NCBI GenBank assembly: GCA_002397355.1
Contig: DHAI01000098.1
Coordinates: 1 to 23,446 of the forward strand
DNA from: Ruminococcaceae bacterium UBA4958
Lineage (GTDB): Bacteria; Bacillota; Clostridia; Oscillospirales; Acutalibacteraceae
Direction of reading: 5' to 3'
DNA length: 23,446 bases
Position numbers and translations under genes: made by a program. The notes under the pieces are model-generated. The model made no database searches. It had not been told where the DNA came from and worked only from the letters and a program-made list of their open reading frames with translations. Below are positions 7,514-16,064 of the stretch, one piece after another (position 1 is the stretch's first letter; every line of letters starts with the position of its first letter).

Positions 7514-8407
7514 TCAGACAGACGCCGCCGGGGCTTCCGCCTTTCCGGGACGGTGTTCGCAGAGGCAGATCGCGCCGAAGATCAGCGCGCACCCGAAAAA
7601 GGTGCGCGGCGTCATCGGCTCGCGCAGAAAGATCACGCCGCACAGCGTGCCGAAAACGGATTCCAGCGACATGATGAGCGACGCCTGGGCTGGCTTCACG
7701 TTCTTTTGAGAGAAAAACTGCAGTACGGACGTGAGCATCGTGCCGAAGACTGCAAGATAGAGCAGTGAAAGGACCGTGCCCGTCCCCGGGAACGCAGGCC
7801 GCTTTTCAAAGATCAGGGCGAACGGCAGCGCCAGAAGGGCGATAAACGCCGATTCGACGATCACGGTCAGAATCGGATCGCCCTTCTCCGCATACCGGTC
7901 GACCGCGACGATCTGCGCGGCGAAACAAAGCCCGCAGAGCAGCGAGAGCACGTCGCCGATATGCATGGAGAATCCGCCCTGCAGCGAGAGAAGACCGACG
8001 CCGAAAATGCACAGGAAGGCGGAGACGACCTGAAACCGGTTCGGCCTGATATGCCGGACGATCCAGTAGAGAAACGGCACGACCACGCAGTAGACGGACG
8101 TGAGGAACGCGTTGTTTCCGGCGGTCGTGTACTGTACGCCGTAGGTTTGAAGCTCATAGCCGAGAAAGCTGAAGAATGCGATCAGGAAGCCGCCCCGCAG
8201 CTCCGCGCGGCCGATCCTTTTCAGCCGGCGGAAAAAGATCAGCGAGAGGAAAACGGCGGCCGCGGCAAAGCGCCACACGATGATGTAGGAGGGCGGCAGG
8301 GCGGAGGTCGCGTCTTTCACCACGACGAACGTGCTGCCCCAGATCATTGTGGTCAGCAGCAGGCCGAGCTTGGACCACAGCGCTTTGTTCCGGTTTGCTT
8401 TACTCAT
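7514..8407 (-). CDS. DMT superfamily (EamA) transporter
   Basis: A 297-residue integral membrane protein of the drug/metabolite transporter superfamily, in the size range of the ten-helix EamA type. The first helix carries the family's typical motif (LLLTTMIWGSTFVVVK), and the two halves repeat: the second starts near VESAFIALLALPFALIF and ends with a helix containing FGCALIFGAICL. A short basic loop (RRLKRIGRAE) separates helices two and three. The ATG at 8407 is the only reasonable start, although the ribosome binding site is weak (GGGTGG about 12 bases upstream). An extended -10 promoter lies 41 bases upstream. These proteins export or import metabolites such as amino acids; the substrate cannot be deduced here. 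It is a single-gene unit with its own terminator. Confidence 0.93.
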   Translation of the reverse strand: MSKANRNKALWSKLGLLLTTMIWGSTFVVVKDATSALPPSYIIVWRFAAAAVFLSLIFFRRLKRIGRAELRGGFLIAFFSFLGYELQTYGVQYTTAGNNAFLTSVYCVVVPFLYWIVRHIRPNRFQVVSAFLCIFGVGLLSLQGGFSMHIGDVLSLLCGLCFAAQIVAVDRYAEKGDPILTVIVESAFIALLALPFALIFEKRPAFPGTGTVLSLLYLAVFGTMLTSVLQFFSQKNVKPAQASLIMSLESVFGTLCGVIFLREPMTPRTFFGCALIFGAICLCEHRPGKAEAPAASV

Positions 8408-8447
8408 GTTTCATGCGCCACCCGCTCAGATTTTGACAAGCTGTATC

Positions 8448-8456
8448 ATTATACCA
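8448..8456 (-). promoter_or_regulatory. Extended -10 promoter of the DMT transporter
   Basis: On the minus strand TGG-TATAAT is a perfect -10 hexamer with the TG extension. The region 17 bases upstream (GGCGGC) does not resemble a -35 box, consistent with extended -10 use. It lies 41 bases before the transporter ATG. Confidence 0.75.
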
Positions 8457-8580
8457 CATACCGCCATCCTGCCGCCCGCCGCAAAGAAAAATCTTTTTCG
8501 CAAGCGGTGCAAATAAAACCGGCCGAAAACAAAATTTCGGTGAGAGTGGCGGAAACGTTCTTTTCCGTCCCCTTTTCTTG
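8457..8580. other. Divergent intergenic region, no gene seen
   Basis: This stretch lies between the two outward-facing promoters of the DMT transporter and yfmF. It is poly-purine and CCGGCC-containing, with no convincing open frame, RNA gene or long repeat. Any operator controlling both promoters would be expected here, but I see none. Confidence 0.4.
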
Positions 8581-8589
8581 TGGTATAAT
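8581..8589 (+). promoter_or_regulatory. Extended -10 promoter of the yfmF-recN gene series
   Basis: TGG-TATAAT (8581-8589) is a perfect extended -10; the -35 region (TTTTCC with a 17-base spacer) is poor. The 11-base sequence TGTGGTATAAT is shared exactly, in inverted orientation, with the DMT transporter promoter. The implied leader to the yfmF start is about 130 bases, GC-rich, with short hairpins (for example GCCGC/GCGGC near 8625) but no recognised riboswitch. Confidence 0.75.
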
Positions 8590-8727
8590 AAAATGACCGA
8601 GAATGTTTTTCAGCCGGCGCCGCCCGGCGGCAGCCCGCGGCAAAGGCCGGACTGCGATGCTTTCTTTTTAATCGACCGGCTGTAGGTAGATATATAGATA
8701 CGATGAATTCTGGAGATGAATTGGTGC

Positions 8728-10008
8728 ATGACAGAAATGAAGCAGCGGCCTCTCTGCGAGGGAGCTCAGTTCCGAAGCATCCGCGACGGCCGTTTCAAAA
8801 CGGTGCTGATGTCCGTGCATTTTCTGCTTCCGCTCAGGCGGGAAACCGTTGCGGAAAATGCGATCCTGCCTTTCCTGCTGACGCGAGCAACGCAGCAGTA
8901 CCCGGACTTTACAAAGCTGAACGAGCATCTGGCGGAGCTTTACGGGGCTTCCCTCGACGCTGACACGGAGCGGATCGGCGACGCGCAGGCGCTCACGGTT
9001 TCCGCCTCCGCCATCGCGGACCGGTACGCCCTGAACGGCGAGCGACTTTCGGACGAGCTTTCCGAGCTGCTCTGCGGCGTCTGCTTTGACCCGCTGCTGG
9101 AAGACGGCCTCTTCCCGGAGGACGGCTTCGAGCAGGAGCGCCGCCAGCTGGCCGAGACGATCGACGCGGAGTTCAACGACAAGCGCGTCTACGCGCTGCG
9201 CCGCTGCGAGGAGGTCATGTGCGCGGACGAGCCTTTCGGCGTGGGGCGCTGCGGCACGAAAGAGGGCGTCAGGCGCCTCAGGCGCGAAAGCCTTACGCCG
9301 GCGTGGGATTTTATGATCCACCATGCCCGGACGGAGGTCATGGTCCTCGGGAACTGCGACCCGGAGCCCGTCTACCGGCGGTTTGCCGCGGCTTTCCGCA
9401 AGCTCGGCAGGGCCGCCGCCGAACCGTGCCCCATGAAGGTGGTGCGGAAAGCGGGAGAGCCGAAGAGCGTCACGGAGCGCATGGATGTGGCCCAGTCGAA
9501 GCTGGTCATGGGGTTCCGGACGGGCGCTGCCGGAACGGACGAAGCGGTTCCGGCTTTCCATGTGATGAGCGCGCTTTTCGGGGCGACGCCGACTTCCAAA
9601 CTGTTCCTCAATGTGAGGGAGAAGATGAGCCTCTGCTATTACTGCAGCTCTTCCTACAATTCCAACAAGGGAATCCTGGAGGTGCAGAGCGGCGTGGAGC
9701 GGAAGAATGCGGCGCGCGCGAAGGAGGAGATCCTCGCGCAGCTCGAGGCGATCCGCGGCGGCGCCTTTACGGACGCCGAGGTCGACGATACGAAGCGCTA
9801 TCTGAATAATCTTCTCCATTCGTGCTCCGATTCGCTCGGCGCGATGGAATACTGGTACCTGATGCGCACCTTTTCGGATCCTGACAGGACTCCGGAACGG
9901 CAGGCGGAGCTGATCTCCGCCGTGACGCGCGACGACATCATCCGCGCGGCGGAGAACACGACGCTCGACACCGTGTATCTGCTGACGGGAAACGGGGGCG
10001 AAGCCTGA
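8728..10008 (+). CDS. yfmF: M16-family peptidase-like protein YfmF (inactive partner)
   Basis: First member of a pair of M16 (pitrilysin/processing-peptidase) proteins, 426 residues. The zinc-binding HxxEH motif expected near residue 70 is not present: the corresponding place reads NEHLAELYGASLD, with no second His. It is thus probably a non-catalytic partner, as in two-subunit M16 enzymes. In Bacillus subtilis, YfmF and YfmH are annotated as associated with 5-aminopentanol modification of elongation factor P; whether that applies here is unknown. An ATG at 8716 is also in frame, but GGAG (8712-8715) abuts it directly; that site suits the ATG at 8728 better (12 bases). The C-terminal half contains the typical LFLNVREKMSLCYYCSSSY segment. 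The stop overlaps the next start by one base (TGATG). Confidence 0.9.
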   Translation: MTEMKQRPLCEGAQFRSIRDGRFKTVLMSVHFLLPLRRETVAENAILPFLLTRATQQYPDFTKLNEHLAELYGASLDADTERIGDAQALTVSASAIADRYALNGERLSDELSELLCGVCFDPLLEDGLFPEDGFEQERRQLAETIDAEFNDKRVYALRRCEEVMCADEPFGVGRCGTKEGVRRLRRESLTPAWDFMIHHARTEVMVLGNCDPEPVYRRFAAAFRKLGRAAAEPCPMKVVRKAGEPKSVTERMDVAQSKLVMGFRTGAAGTDEAVPAFHVMSALFGATPTSKLFLNVREKMSLCYYCSSSYNSNKGILEVQSGVERKNAARAKEEILAQLEAIRGGAFTDAEVDDTKRYLNNLLHSCSDSLGAMEYWYLMRTFSDPDRTPERQAELISAVTRDDIIRAAENTTLDTVYLLTGNGGEA

Positions 10009-11294
10009 TGGGGAGCACGATCCGCGAGGTCAGGAGCGAGCGCGAGGGCGACGTTTACTATGACGTCCGCCACTCCTCCGGCCTGCGCGTTTTCATTTAT
10101 CCGAAGGAAAGATACAATTCCGCCTACGCGGTGTTCGGCACGAAGTACGGCTCCATCGACAACTGCTTCCGGACGTCCGGGCAGCGGGAGCCGCGCCGCG
10201 TGCCGAACGGCATCGCGCATTACCTGGAGCACAAGCTTTTCGAGAGCGAGGAGGGCGATGCGTTCGCGCGCTACGCGAAGACGGGCGCGTGCGCGAACGC
10301 CTACACCACGTTCGATAAAACGTGCTATCTGTTTTCCTGCTCGGACCATGTCTACGAGTCGCTGGAAATCCTCCTCGACTTCGTGCAGCACCCTTATTTT
10401 ACGGAGCAGACCGTGAAAAAGGAGCAGGGCATCATCGGCCAGGAGATCCGCATGTACGACGACACGCCGGGCTGGCGCGTCCTGTTCAACCTCCTGGAGG
10501 CGCTGTACCACACCCACCCCGTGAAGATCGACATCGCCGGGACGACCGAGAGCATCGCCCGGATCACGCCGGCGCTCCTGTACGAATGCTACGGCACGTT
10601 TTACAACCTGAACAACATGGCGCTCTGCGTGGCGGGCGGAGTGGACCCCGATCGCGTGCTTGCCCTCTGCGACAGGATGCTCAAGCCGTCGAAGCCGGTC
10701 GCCGTCAGGCGCATTTTCGACCCGGAGCCGGAAAGCATCGTAACGCCGCGCAGGGAGCAGAAGCTCTCCGTCGCCGTACCGCTCTTCGAGCTTGGGTTCA
10801 AGGAGTCCGTCGCGGGCGGCCGCGCGGACGAGCGCCAGCTCGCCGCGACCGACATCCTGCTGGAGGCGCTGGCCGCCCCGGCTTCCCCGCTGTACCGCAG
10901 ACTGCTCGACGCCGGCCTGATCAACGAGGCTTCGTTTGCAAGCGAATATTTCGAGGGGCCCGGTTACGCCTGCGTCCTTTTCGCGGGCGAGTCGAAAAAT
11001 CCGGACCGGGCCGCGGAGATGATACGCGCGGAGGCGGACCGCTTCCGCCGCGAGGGCATCGGCCGCGAGGCGTTCCGCCGCGCGAAAAACGCGGTTTTCG
11101 GCCGCAACGTCGGCGCGCTGGATCAGGTGGAAAGCATCGCGAACTCGATGATCGCGATGGATTTTGCGGGCCGCGAGCTGTTTTCCTATCTTTCCGCCGT
11201 GGCGCAGACGGACGAGGCATCCGTCCTCGCGCGGCTCGACACGCAGCTACGTCCGGAGACCTCGGCGCTTTCCGTGGTCACCCCCATCGCATAA
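10008..11294 (+). CDS. yfmH: M16-family zinc peptidase YfmH (catalytic partner)
   Basis: Second member of the M16 pair, 428 residues. It carries the intact inverted zinc motif HYLEH (residues 71-75) and the third ligand Glu in GQEIRMYDD (E146), so it should be an active metallopeptidase. The ATG at 10008 overlaps the yfmF stop by one base, with GGGGGCG about nine bases upstream, indicating tight translational coupling and probable heterodimer formation. The second half ends with the DQVESIANSMI segment common in this family. YfmH homologues are annotated in connection with elongation factor P modification; the physiological substrate is not evident from this locus. The gene is followed after 48 bases by lgt. 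Confidence 0.93.
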   Translation: MGSTIREVRSEREGDVYYDVRHSSGLRVFIYPKERYNSAYAVFGTKYGSIDNCFRTSGQREPRRVPNGIAHYLEHKLFESEEGDAFARYAKTGACANAYTTFDKTCYLFSCSDHVYESLEILLDFVQHPYFTEQTVKKEQGIIGQEIRMYDDTPGWRVLFNLLEALYHTHPVKIDIAGTTESIARITPALLYECYGTFYNLNNMALCVAGGVDPDRVLALCDRMLKPSKPVAVRRIFDPEPESIVTPRREQKLSVAVPLFELGFKESVAGGRADERQLAATDILLEALAAPASPLYRRLLDAGLINEASFASEYFEGPGYACVLFAGESKNPDRAAEMIRAEADRFRREGIGREAFRRAKNAVFGRNVGALDQVESIANSMIAMDFAGRELFSYLSAVAQTDEASVLARLDTQLRPETSALSVVTPIA

Positions 11295-11342
11295 AGACCG
11301 CCCTGCATCGCAAAAATTTAGACTAAGAAGTGGTGATTGAAA

Positions 11343-12455
11343 ATGTATCATGTTCAATTTCCCGGTCTGGGCATCGATATGACGGTCAGCCCGTATGCCT
11401 TTGAAGTCGGCGGCCACCCGTTCGCCTGGTACGGGATCATCATTGCCGTCGCGTTCCTGCTGGCTTTTCTTTATACCGTCAAAAGCTGCAAGCGGTTCCA
11501 CATAGACGAGGACAAATTCACCGATGCCGTGCTGGTGGGGATTATCGGCGGCATCGTGGGGGCGCGCCTCTACTATGTCCTTTTCGACGCGAGCAGCCAG
11601 TACCTGCGGAACCCTGTCAGCGTTCTCTATATCTGGGAGGGCGGCCTCGGCATCTACGGCGGCATTATCGGCGGCCTGCTCTGCGGCGCGCTGATGGCGA
11701 AGCACCGGAAAATCAGCGTCCCGGCCGTGCTGGACCTCGCGTCCCTCGGCTTTCTGATCGGGCAGTCCATCGGCCGGTGGGGCAACTTCGTGAATCAGGA
11801 GGCGTTCGGCACGGCGACCGACCTGCCGTGGCGCATGTCCAGCGAAAATACGGCGGCCGTCTCCTCCACGGGCGTCCATCCGTGTTTCCTCTATGAATCC
11901 CTCTGGTGCCTGATCGGCTTTCTCCTGCTCCATGCTTTCAGCAGGAGACTCCGCCGGTACGACGGGCAGGTGTTCTTGCTTTACAGCCTGTGGTACGGCA
12001 TAGGACGTTTCTTTATTGAGAGCCTGCGTACCGACAGCCTCATCACGCCGTATATTCCGCTTCGCGTTTCCCAGGTGGTGGCCGCCGTGGCCGTCGTCGC
12101 CTCCGCGGCGCTTCTGATCGTTTTCCGCAAGAGAACTTCCCTCACCGGCTGCGGCTCGGCGAAGATCATGGAGCTGAACTCCATCGTCGACGAAGTGACC
12201 GTGAAGCGGGCCGAAAAGAAAGCGAACCGGGAGGGGGAGTCCCCGCTCGCCGACGGCGTGAGCACGATCTTTTCTTCCGGGGAAGAAGCGGAAAAGGTGA
12301 TGGCCGGCGGATCCATCCGCGAGCCGGAGCAGCCCGCGCCGGGAGAGCCGGAAGAATCTGCCCCGGGAGCCGGAGAGCCGGAAAAGGCGAAACCCGCTTC
12401 GCCGCAGGCCGGGGAACCGGCCTCGGAGCCGAAGGACGGCGCGGAAGGAAAATAG
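11343..12455 (+). CDS. lgt: Prolipoprotein diacylglyceryl transferase Lgt with long C-terminal tail
   Basis: Membrane enzyme that moves diacylglycerol from phosphatidylglycerol to the lipobox Cys of prolipoproteins, the first step of lipoprotein maturation. The core (residues 1-264) has about seven helices and the family hallmarks FPGLG near the N-terminus, GGLGIYGGIIGG (100-111) and GRWGNFVNQEAFG (144-156). Tyr105 occupies the place of the His of the E. coli HGG motif, a substitution I believe occurs in some Gram-positive Lgt proteins. After the last helix come about 106 extra residues, ending in a Pro/Glu/Ala-rich, low-complexity segment (residues 325-370, several GEPE-like repeats), so the protein is longer than the usual 260-290. 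The ATG at 11343 is preferred over the in-frame TTG at 11337 because GGTG lies seven bases upstream of it. Confidence 0.96.
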   Translation: MYHVQFPGLGIDMTVSPYAFEVGGHPFAWYGIIIAVAFLLAFLYTVKSCKRFHIDEDKFTDAVLVGIIGGIVGARLYYVLFDASSQYLRNPVSVLYIWEGGLGIYGGIIGGLLCGALMAKHRKISVPAVLDLASLGFLIGQSIGRWGNFVNQEAFGTATDLPWRMSSENTAAVSSTGVHPCFLYESLWCLIGFLLLHAFSRRLRRYDGQVFLLYSLWYGIGRFFIESLRTDSLITPYIPLRVSQVVAAVAVVASAALLIVFRKRTSLTGCGSAKIMELNSIVDEVTVKRAEKKANREGESPLADGVSTIFSSGEEAEKVMAGGSIREPEQPAPGEPEESAPGAGEPEKAKPASPQAGEPASEPKDGAEGK

Positions 12456-12515
12456 CCGGGTCCGCGTCCGCCAAGACAAGGAAAGCTCGGACAGCGTGCT
12501 GAACGGAGGAAAAAT

Positions 12516-13376
12516 ATGCCGAAAATCATAGATGGCAAAGCGATCGCGGCGGAAATTCGCGCGCAGGCCGCCGCTGAAACGGAGGCCCTTCTGCGCCGCG
12601 GCATCGCGCCGGGCCTTGCCGTCGTTCTGGCGGGGGACAATCCGGCTTCCCGCATCTATGTGACGAACAAGGAAAAGGATTGCGCCAAAACTGGAATCCG
12701 CTCGGAGGAATACGCGCTGCCGGCGGAAACGGGCGAGGAGGAGCTCCTTGCCCTTGTGCGCCGGCTCAACCGGAAAAAGGATGTGAACGGGATTCTTGTC
12801 CAGCTCCCGCTGCCGGACGGGCTGGACGAGCGCCCCGTCCTTTCGGCGATTTCCCCCGAAAAGGACGTGGATGCGTTCCACCCGGAAAATGTGGGCAGAA
12901 TCCTGATTGGGAACTACGTTTTCGCGCCGTGCACGCCGGCCGGCGTCATGGAGATGCTGCGCCATGAGAAGATCCCGGTGGAGGGGAAGAACTGCGTGGT
13001 GATCGGCCGCAGCAATATCGTGGGAAAGCCGATGGCCGCGCTTCTGCTGCATGCGAACGGCACGGTGACGGTCTGCCACAGCAGGACACGGGACCTGCGC
13101 GGGATCTGCGCGCGGGCGGATATCCTCGTGGCGGCCGTCGGCAGGCCGAAATTCGTCACGGCGGATATGGTGAAACCCGGCGCGGTCGTGATCGACGTCG
13201 GCATGGACCGCGACGAAAACGGGAAGCTGTGCGGCGACGTGGACTTCGCCGGCGTGGAGCCCGTGGCGTCGCGCATCACGCCCGTGCCCGGCGGCGTGGG
13301 GCCGATGACGCGCGCCATGCTGCTGAAAAATACCATCACGGCGGCAAAAATCCAGAACGGGATTTCAGAGCTGTGA
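12516..13376 (+). CDS. folD: Bifunctional methylenetetrahydrofolate dehydrogenase/methenyltetrahydrofolate cyclohydrolase FolD
   Basis: Cytoplasmic one-carbon enzyme that interconverts 5,10-methylene-, 5,10-methenyl- and 10-formyl-tetrahydrofolate with NADP(H). It has 286 residues, full length. The catalytic Y-x-x-x-K motif is Y48/K52 (YVTNK). Further signatures are GILVQLPLP, the [12 protein letters not shown] loop, [11 protein letters not shown], the nucleotide-binding [18 protein letters not shown] and the C-terminal [14 protein letters not shown]. The ATG at 12516 follows GGAGG with a good spacing. It lies 60 bases after lgt and 17 bases before dxs. In many Clostridia the exonuclease VII genes and ispA lie between folD and dxs; here they do not. 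Confidence 0.98.
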   Translation: MPKIIDGKAIAAEIRAQAAAETEALLRRGIAPGLAVVLAGDNPASRIYVTNKEKDCAKTGIRSEEYALPAETGEEELLALVRRLNRKKDVNGILVQLPLPDGLDERPVLSAISPEKDVDAFHPENVGRILIGNYVFAPCTPAGVMEMLRHEKIPVEGKNCVVIGRSNIVGKPMAALLLHANGTVTVCHSRTRDLRGICARADILVAAVGRPKFVTADMVKPGAVVIDVGMDRDENGKLCGDVDFAGVEPVASRITPVPGGVGPMTRAMLLKNTITAAKIQNGISEL

Positions 13377-13393
13377 CGGTCGAGAGGAATGCG

Positions 13394-15256
13394 ATGGGCA
13401 CTCTTTTAAGCACCATCCGGTCTCCGGCGGACCTGAGGAAGCTTACGCCCCGCCAGTTGGTCCAGCTCTGCGCGGAGGCCCGCACCTGCATCATCCGCAC
13501 GGTTTCCGCAAACGGCGGGCATCTCGCTTCCAACCTCGGCGCGGTGGAGCTTACCGTCGCGCTGGAGCGCGTTTTCAGCGCGGCAAACGACCGCATCGTG
13601 TGGGACGTGGGGCATCAGTCCTACACGCACAAGCTTCTGACGGGGCGCGCCGGCAAGTTTTCGACGATCCGCACGCAGGGCGGGCTCTCCGGCTTTCCAA
13701 ACCGCAGGGAAAGCCCGTACGATCCGTTTACCTGCGGGCACAGCAGCACTTCCATTTCTTCCGCCCTCGGCCTTGCAAAGGCGAAAGAGCTTTCCGGGCA
13801 GCCCGGCTACGTCGTCGCCGTGATCGGCGACGGCGCGCTGACCGGCGGCCTGGCTTACGAGGGCCTGAACAACGCGGGCCGTCTGCACCGGAATTTCATC
13901 GTGGTCCTCAACGACAACAAGATGTCGATTTCCCGCAACGTCGGTTCCATGGCCAGTTATCTTTCCAGGATCCGCACGGAGCCTTCCTATTTCCGCATCA
14001 AGGGAAGCGTGGAGCAGGCCCTCGACCAGATCCCGATCCTCGGGGAACCGATGCATCATGCGCTGACGCGCTCCAAGGCCGTTGTGAAGCAGCTGCTGTA
14101 CAACAGCACGATTTTCGAGGATATGGGGTTTTATTACTATGGGCCGTTCGACGGCCACGACGTCAACAAGCTCGTGGAAGTCTTTGCCAACGTGAAAAGC
14201 ATCAGCCACCCGGTCCTTCTCCATGTGATCACCCAGAAAGGGAAGGGCTATTATTACGCGGAACGCAACCCGGACGCTTTCCACGGCGTTTCCGGTTTTA
14301 ATATCCGCACGGGAAAGTGCGCAGCCTCGGCCGCGACGTTCTCCTCCGTCTTCGGCGACACCATCTGCGAATTCGCCGACAAGGACCCGCGCATCTGCTG
14401 CGTGACCGCCGCGATGCAGACGGGCACTGGCCTGACGCGTTTCGCCCGGAAATATCCCCGCCGCTTTTTCGACACCGGCATCGCGGAGGAACACGCGGTC
14501 ACTTTCTGCGGCGGCCTTGCCGTGGGCGGGATGCTGCCCGTTTTTGCGGTATATTCGTCCTTTTTGCAGCGCGGATACGACCAGCTCGTCCACGACGTCG
14601 CCCTTCAGGGCGTCAAGGCCGTGCTGGCTGTGGACCACGCCGGCGTCGTCGGAGAAGACGGCCAGACGCACCAGGGCATCCTGGACGCCGCGTATCTGGG
14701 GACCATCCCGGGCGCCTCGGTGTATTCGCCGGCTTATTACGACGAGCTGCGGTCCTGCCTGCGCATGGCCCTGTATGAGAGCCCCGGCCTTGCCGCGGTG
14801 CGCTATCCGCGCGGGAGCCAGCTTTTCCGCCCGGCGGATTTCAGGCCCGGCGGCGGGAATTTCGACCGGTACGGTGCCCCGGGCGCGGAGATCGCGATCG
14901 TGACTTACGGCAGGATTTTTTCCTACGCGTGCCTCGCCGTTTCCAAGTTGGCGGAGAGCGGCGTGCGCGCGGGCATCGTCAAGCTCAACCGCATCCTTCC
15001 GGTCGGCGAGGACGCGGTTCGGGCCGCGTCCGAAGCGAAAGACGTCTTTTTCTTCGAGGAAGGCGTCGCGCGCGGCGGCGTGGGGGAGTGCTTTGCGTTC
15101 CTGCTCGGACGGGCGGGTTTCCGGGGGAAATTCCACCTTCGCGCGATCGACGGTTTTGTGCCGCACGCGACGATGGCGGAGACGCTTCGTTCCCTCGGGC
15201 TCGACGACGCGGGGATGGTTCGATTTATTTTAACGGAGTGCGCGCATCATGAGTAA
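13394..15256 (+). CDS. dxs: 1-deoxy-D-xylulose-5-phosphate synthase Dxs
   Basis: Thiamine diphosphate enzyme that condenses pyruvate and glyceraldehyde 3-phosphate, the entry step of the non-mevalonate isoprenoid pathway. It has 620 residues, normal size. Visible signatures: H74 in VGHQSYTHK, GHSSTSISSALG, the thiamine-diphosphate motif GDGALTGG (145-152) through NDN (173-175), YGPFDGHD, the catalytic Glu in DTGIAEEHAV (about 366), and the transketolase signature DHAGVVGEDGQTHQG. The frame is open far upstream inside folD, but the ATG at 13394 has GAGAGG (13382-13387) six bases before it and yields the standard N-terminus; a GTG at 13373 is a weaker alternative. The end overlaps tlyA by eight bases. 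Confidence 0.98.
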   Translation: MGTLLSTIRSPADLRKLTPRQLVQLCAEARTCIIRTVSANGGHLASNLGAVELTVALERVFSAANDRIVWDVGHQSYTHKLLTGRAGKFSTIRTQGGLSGFPNRRESPYDPFTCGHSSTSISSALGLAKAKELSGQPGYVVAVIGDGALTGGLAYEGLNNAGRLHRNFIVVLNDNKMSISRNVGSMASYLSRIRTEPSYFRIKGSVEQALDQIPILGEPMHHALTRSKAVVKQLLYNSTIFEDMGFYYYGPFDGHDVNKLVEVFANVKSISHPVLLHVITQKGKGYYYAERNPDAFHGVSGFNIRTGKCAASAATFSSVFGDTICEFADKDPRICCVTAAMQTGTGLTRFARKYPRRFFDTGIAEEHAVTFCGGLAVGGMLPVFAVYSSFLQRGYDQLVHDVALQGVKAVLAVDHAGVVGEDGQTHQGILDAAYLGTIPGASVYSPAYYDELRSCLRMALYESPGLAAVRYPRGSQLFRPADFRPGGGNFDRYGAPGAEIAIVTYGRIFSYACLAVSKLAESGVRAGIVKLNRILPVGEDAVRAASEAKDVFFFEEGVARGGVGECFAFLLGRAGFRGKFHLRAIDGFVPHATMAETLRSLGLDDAGMVRFILTECAHHE

Positions 15257-16064
15257 AATCAGACTGGACAGCCTTCTGTTCCGCCGCGGCCTTGCCGAAA
15301 GCAGGGAAAAGGCGCGGATCGCCATCATGACGGGCGAAGTGTACGTCGACGGCCAGAAACAGGATAAGCCGGGCACGCAGGTTTCCCCGGACGCAAGGCT
15401 GGAAGTGCGCGGCGAAAAGCTCCGCTACGTCAGCCGCGGCGGCCTGAAGCTGGAGAAGGCGCTTGCCGTTTTCCCCATCGACCTGCGCGGCAGGACGGTC
15501 ATGGATATCGGTGCCTCCACGGGCGGATTTACGGACTGTATGCTCCAAAACGGCGCGAAAAAGGTTTATGCCGTGGACGTCGGTTACGGCCAGCTTGCCT
15601 GGAAGCTCCGCACCGATCCGCGCGTGGTGAATCTGGAGCGGACCAACGTGCGCTACCTCACGCCGGAGCAGGTTCCGGAAAAAGTCGATTTTTTCAGCGT
15701 GGACGTGGCGTTCATTTCGCTGAGACTCGTGCTCCCCGTCGCCCGGCGCTTTTTGGCGGAAAACGGCTGTGCGGTCTGTCTCATCAAGCCGCAGTTCGAA
15801 GCCGGGCGGGAAAAGGTGGGCAAAAAGGGCGTCGTGCGCGACCAAGCCGTCCACAGGGAAGTCGTCCGCAGCATCGCGGATTTCGCGTATGCCGGCGGGT
15901 TTTCCGTGGCCGGCCTGGACTTTTCCCCGGTCAAGGGGCCGCAGGGCAATATCGAGTATCTGATGTTCCTGCGCAAATCCGACGCTCCGGCGATGGAGAT
16001 TCCGGACATCGGCGCGCTGGTGGAACGCTCGCACCGGGTCCTGAACGGAGGCGAAGATCCGTGA
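15249..16064 (+). CDS. tlyA: TlyA family rRNA 2'-O-methyltransferase
   Basis: A 271-residue protein with an N-terminal S4 RNA-binding domain (about residues 1-60, [15 protein letters not shown]...) and a FtsJ/RrmJ-like methyltransferase domain. The SAM-binding motif is [11 protein letters not shown] (86-96), and the preceding [11 protein letters not shown] supplies a conserved Lys (K67). TlyA proteins 2'-O-methylate cytidines of 16S and/or 23S rRNA and are often annotated as hemolysin A. The ATG at 15249 overlaps the dxs stop by eight bases, with GGAG ten bases upstream. The gene end overlaps nadK by four bases (GTGA). The order dxs-tlyA-nadK-argR-recN is typical for Firmicutes. Confidence 0.96.
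   Translation: MSKIRLDSLLFRRGLAESREKARIAIMTGEVYVDGQKQDKPGTQVSPDARLEVRGEKLRYVSRGGLKLEKALAVFPIDLRGRTVMDIGASTGGFTDCMLQNGAKKVYAVDVGYGQLAWKLRTDPRVVNLERTNVRYLTPEQVPEKVDFFSVDVAFISLRLVLPVARRFLAENGCAVCLIKPQFEAGREKVGKKGVVRDQAVHREVVRSIADFAYAGGFSVAGLDFSPVKGPQGNIEYLMFLRKSDAPAMEIPDIGALVERSHRVLNGGEDP

Noticed and set aside
13229..13393. Upstream extension of dxs inside folD
   Set aside because: The added residues are an Arg-rich out-of-frame read of FolD; a ribosome binding site precedes the ATG at 13394.
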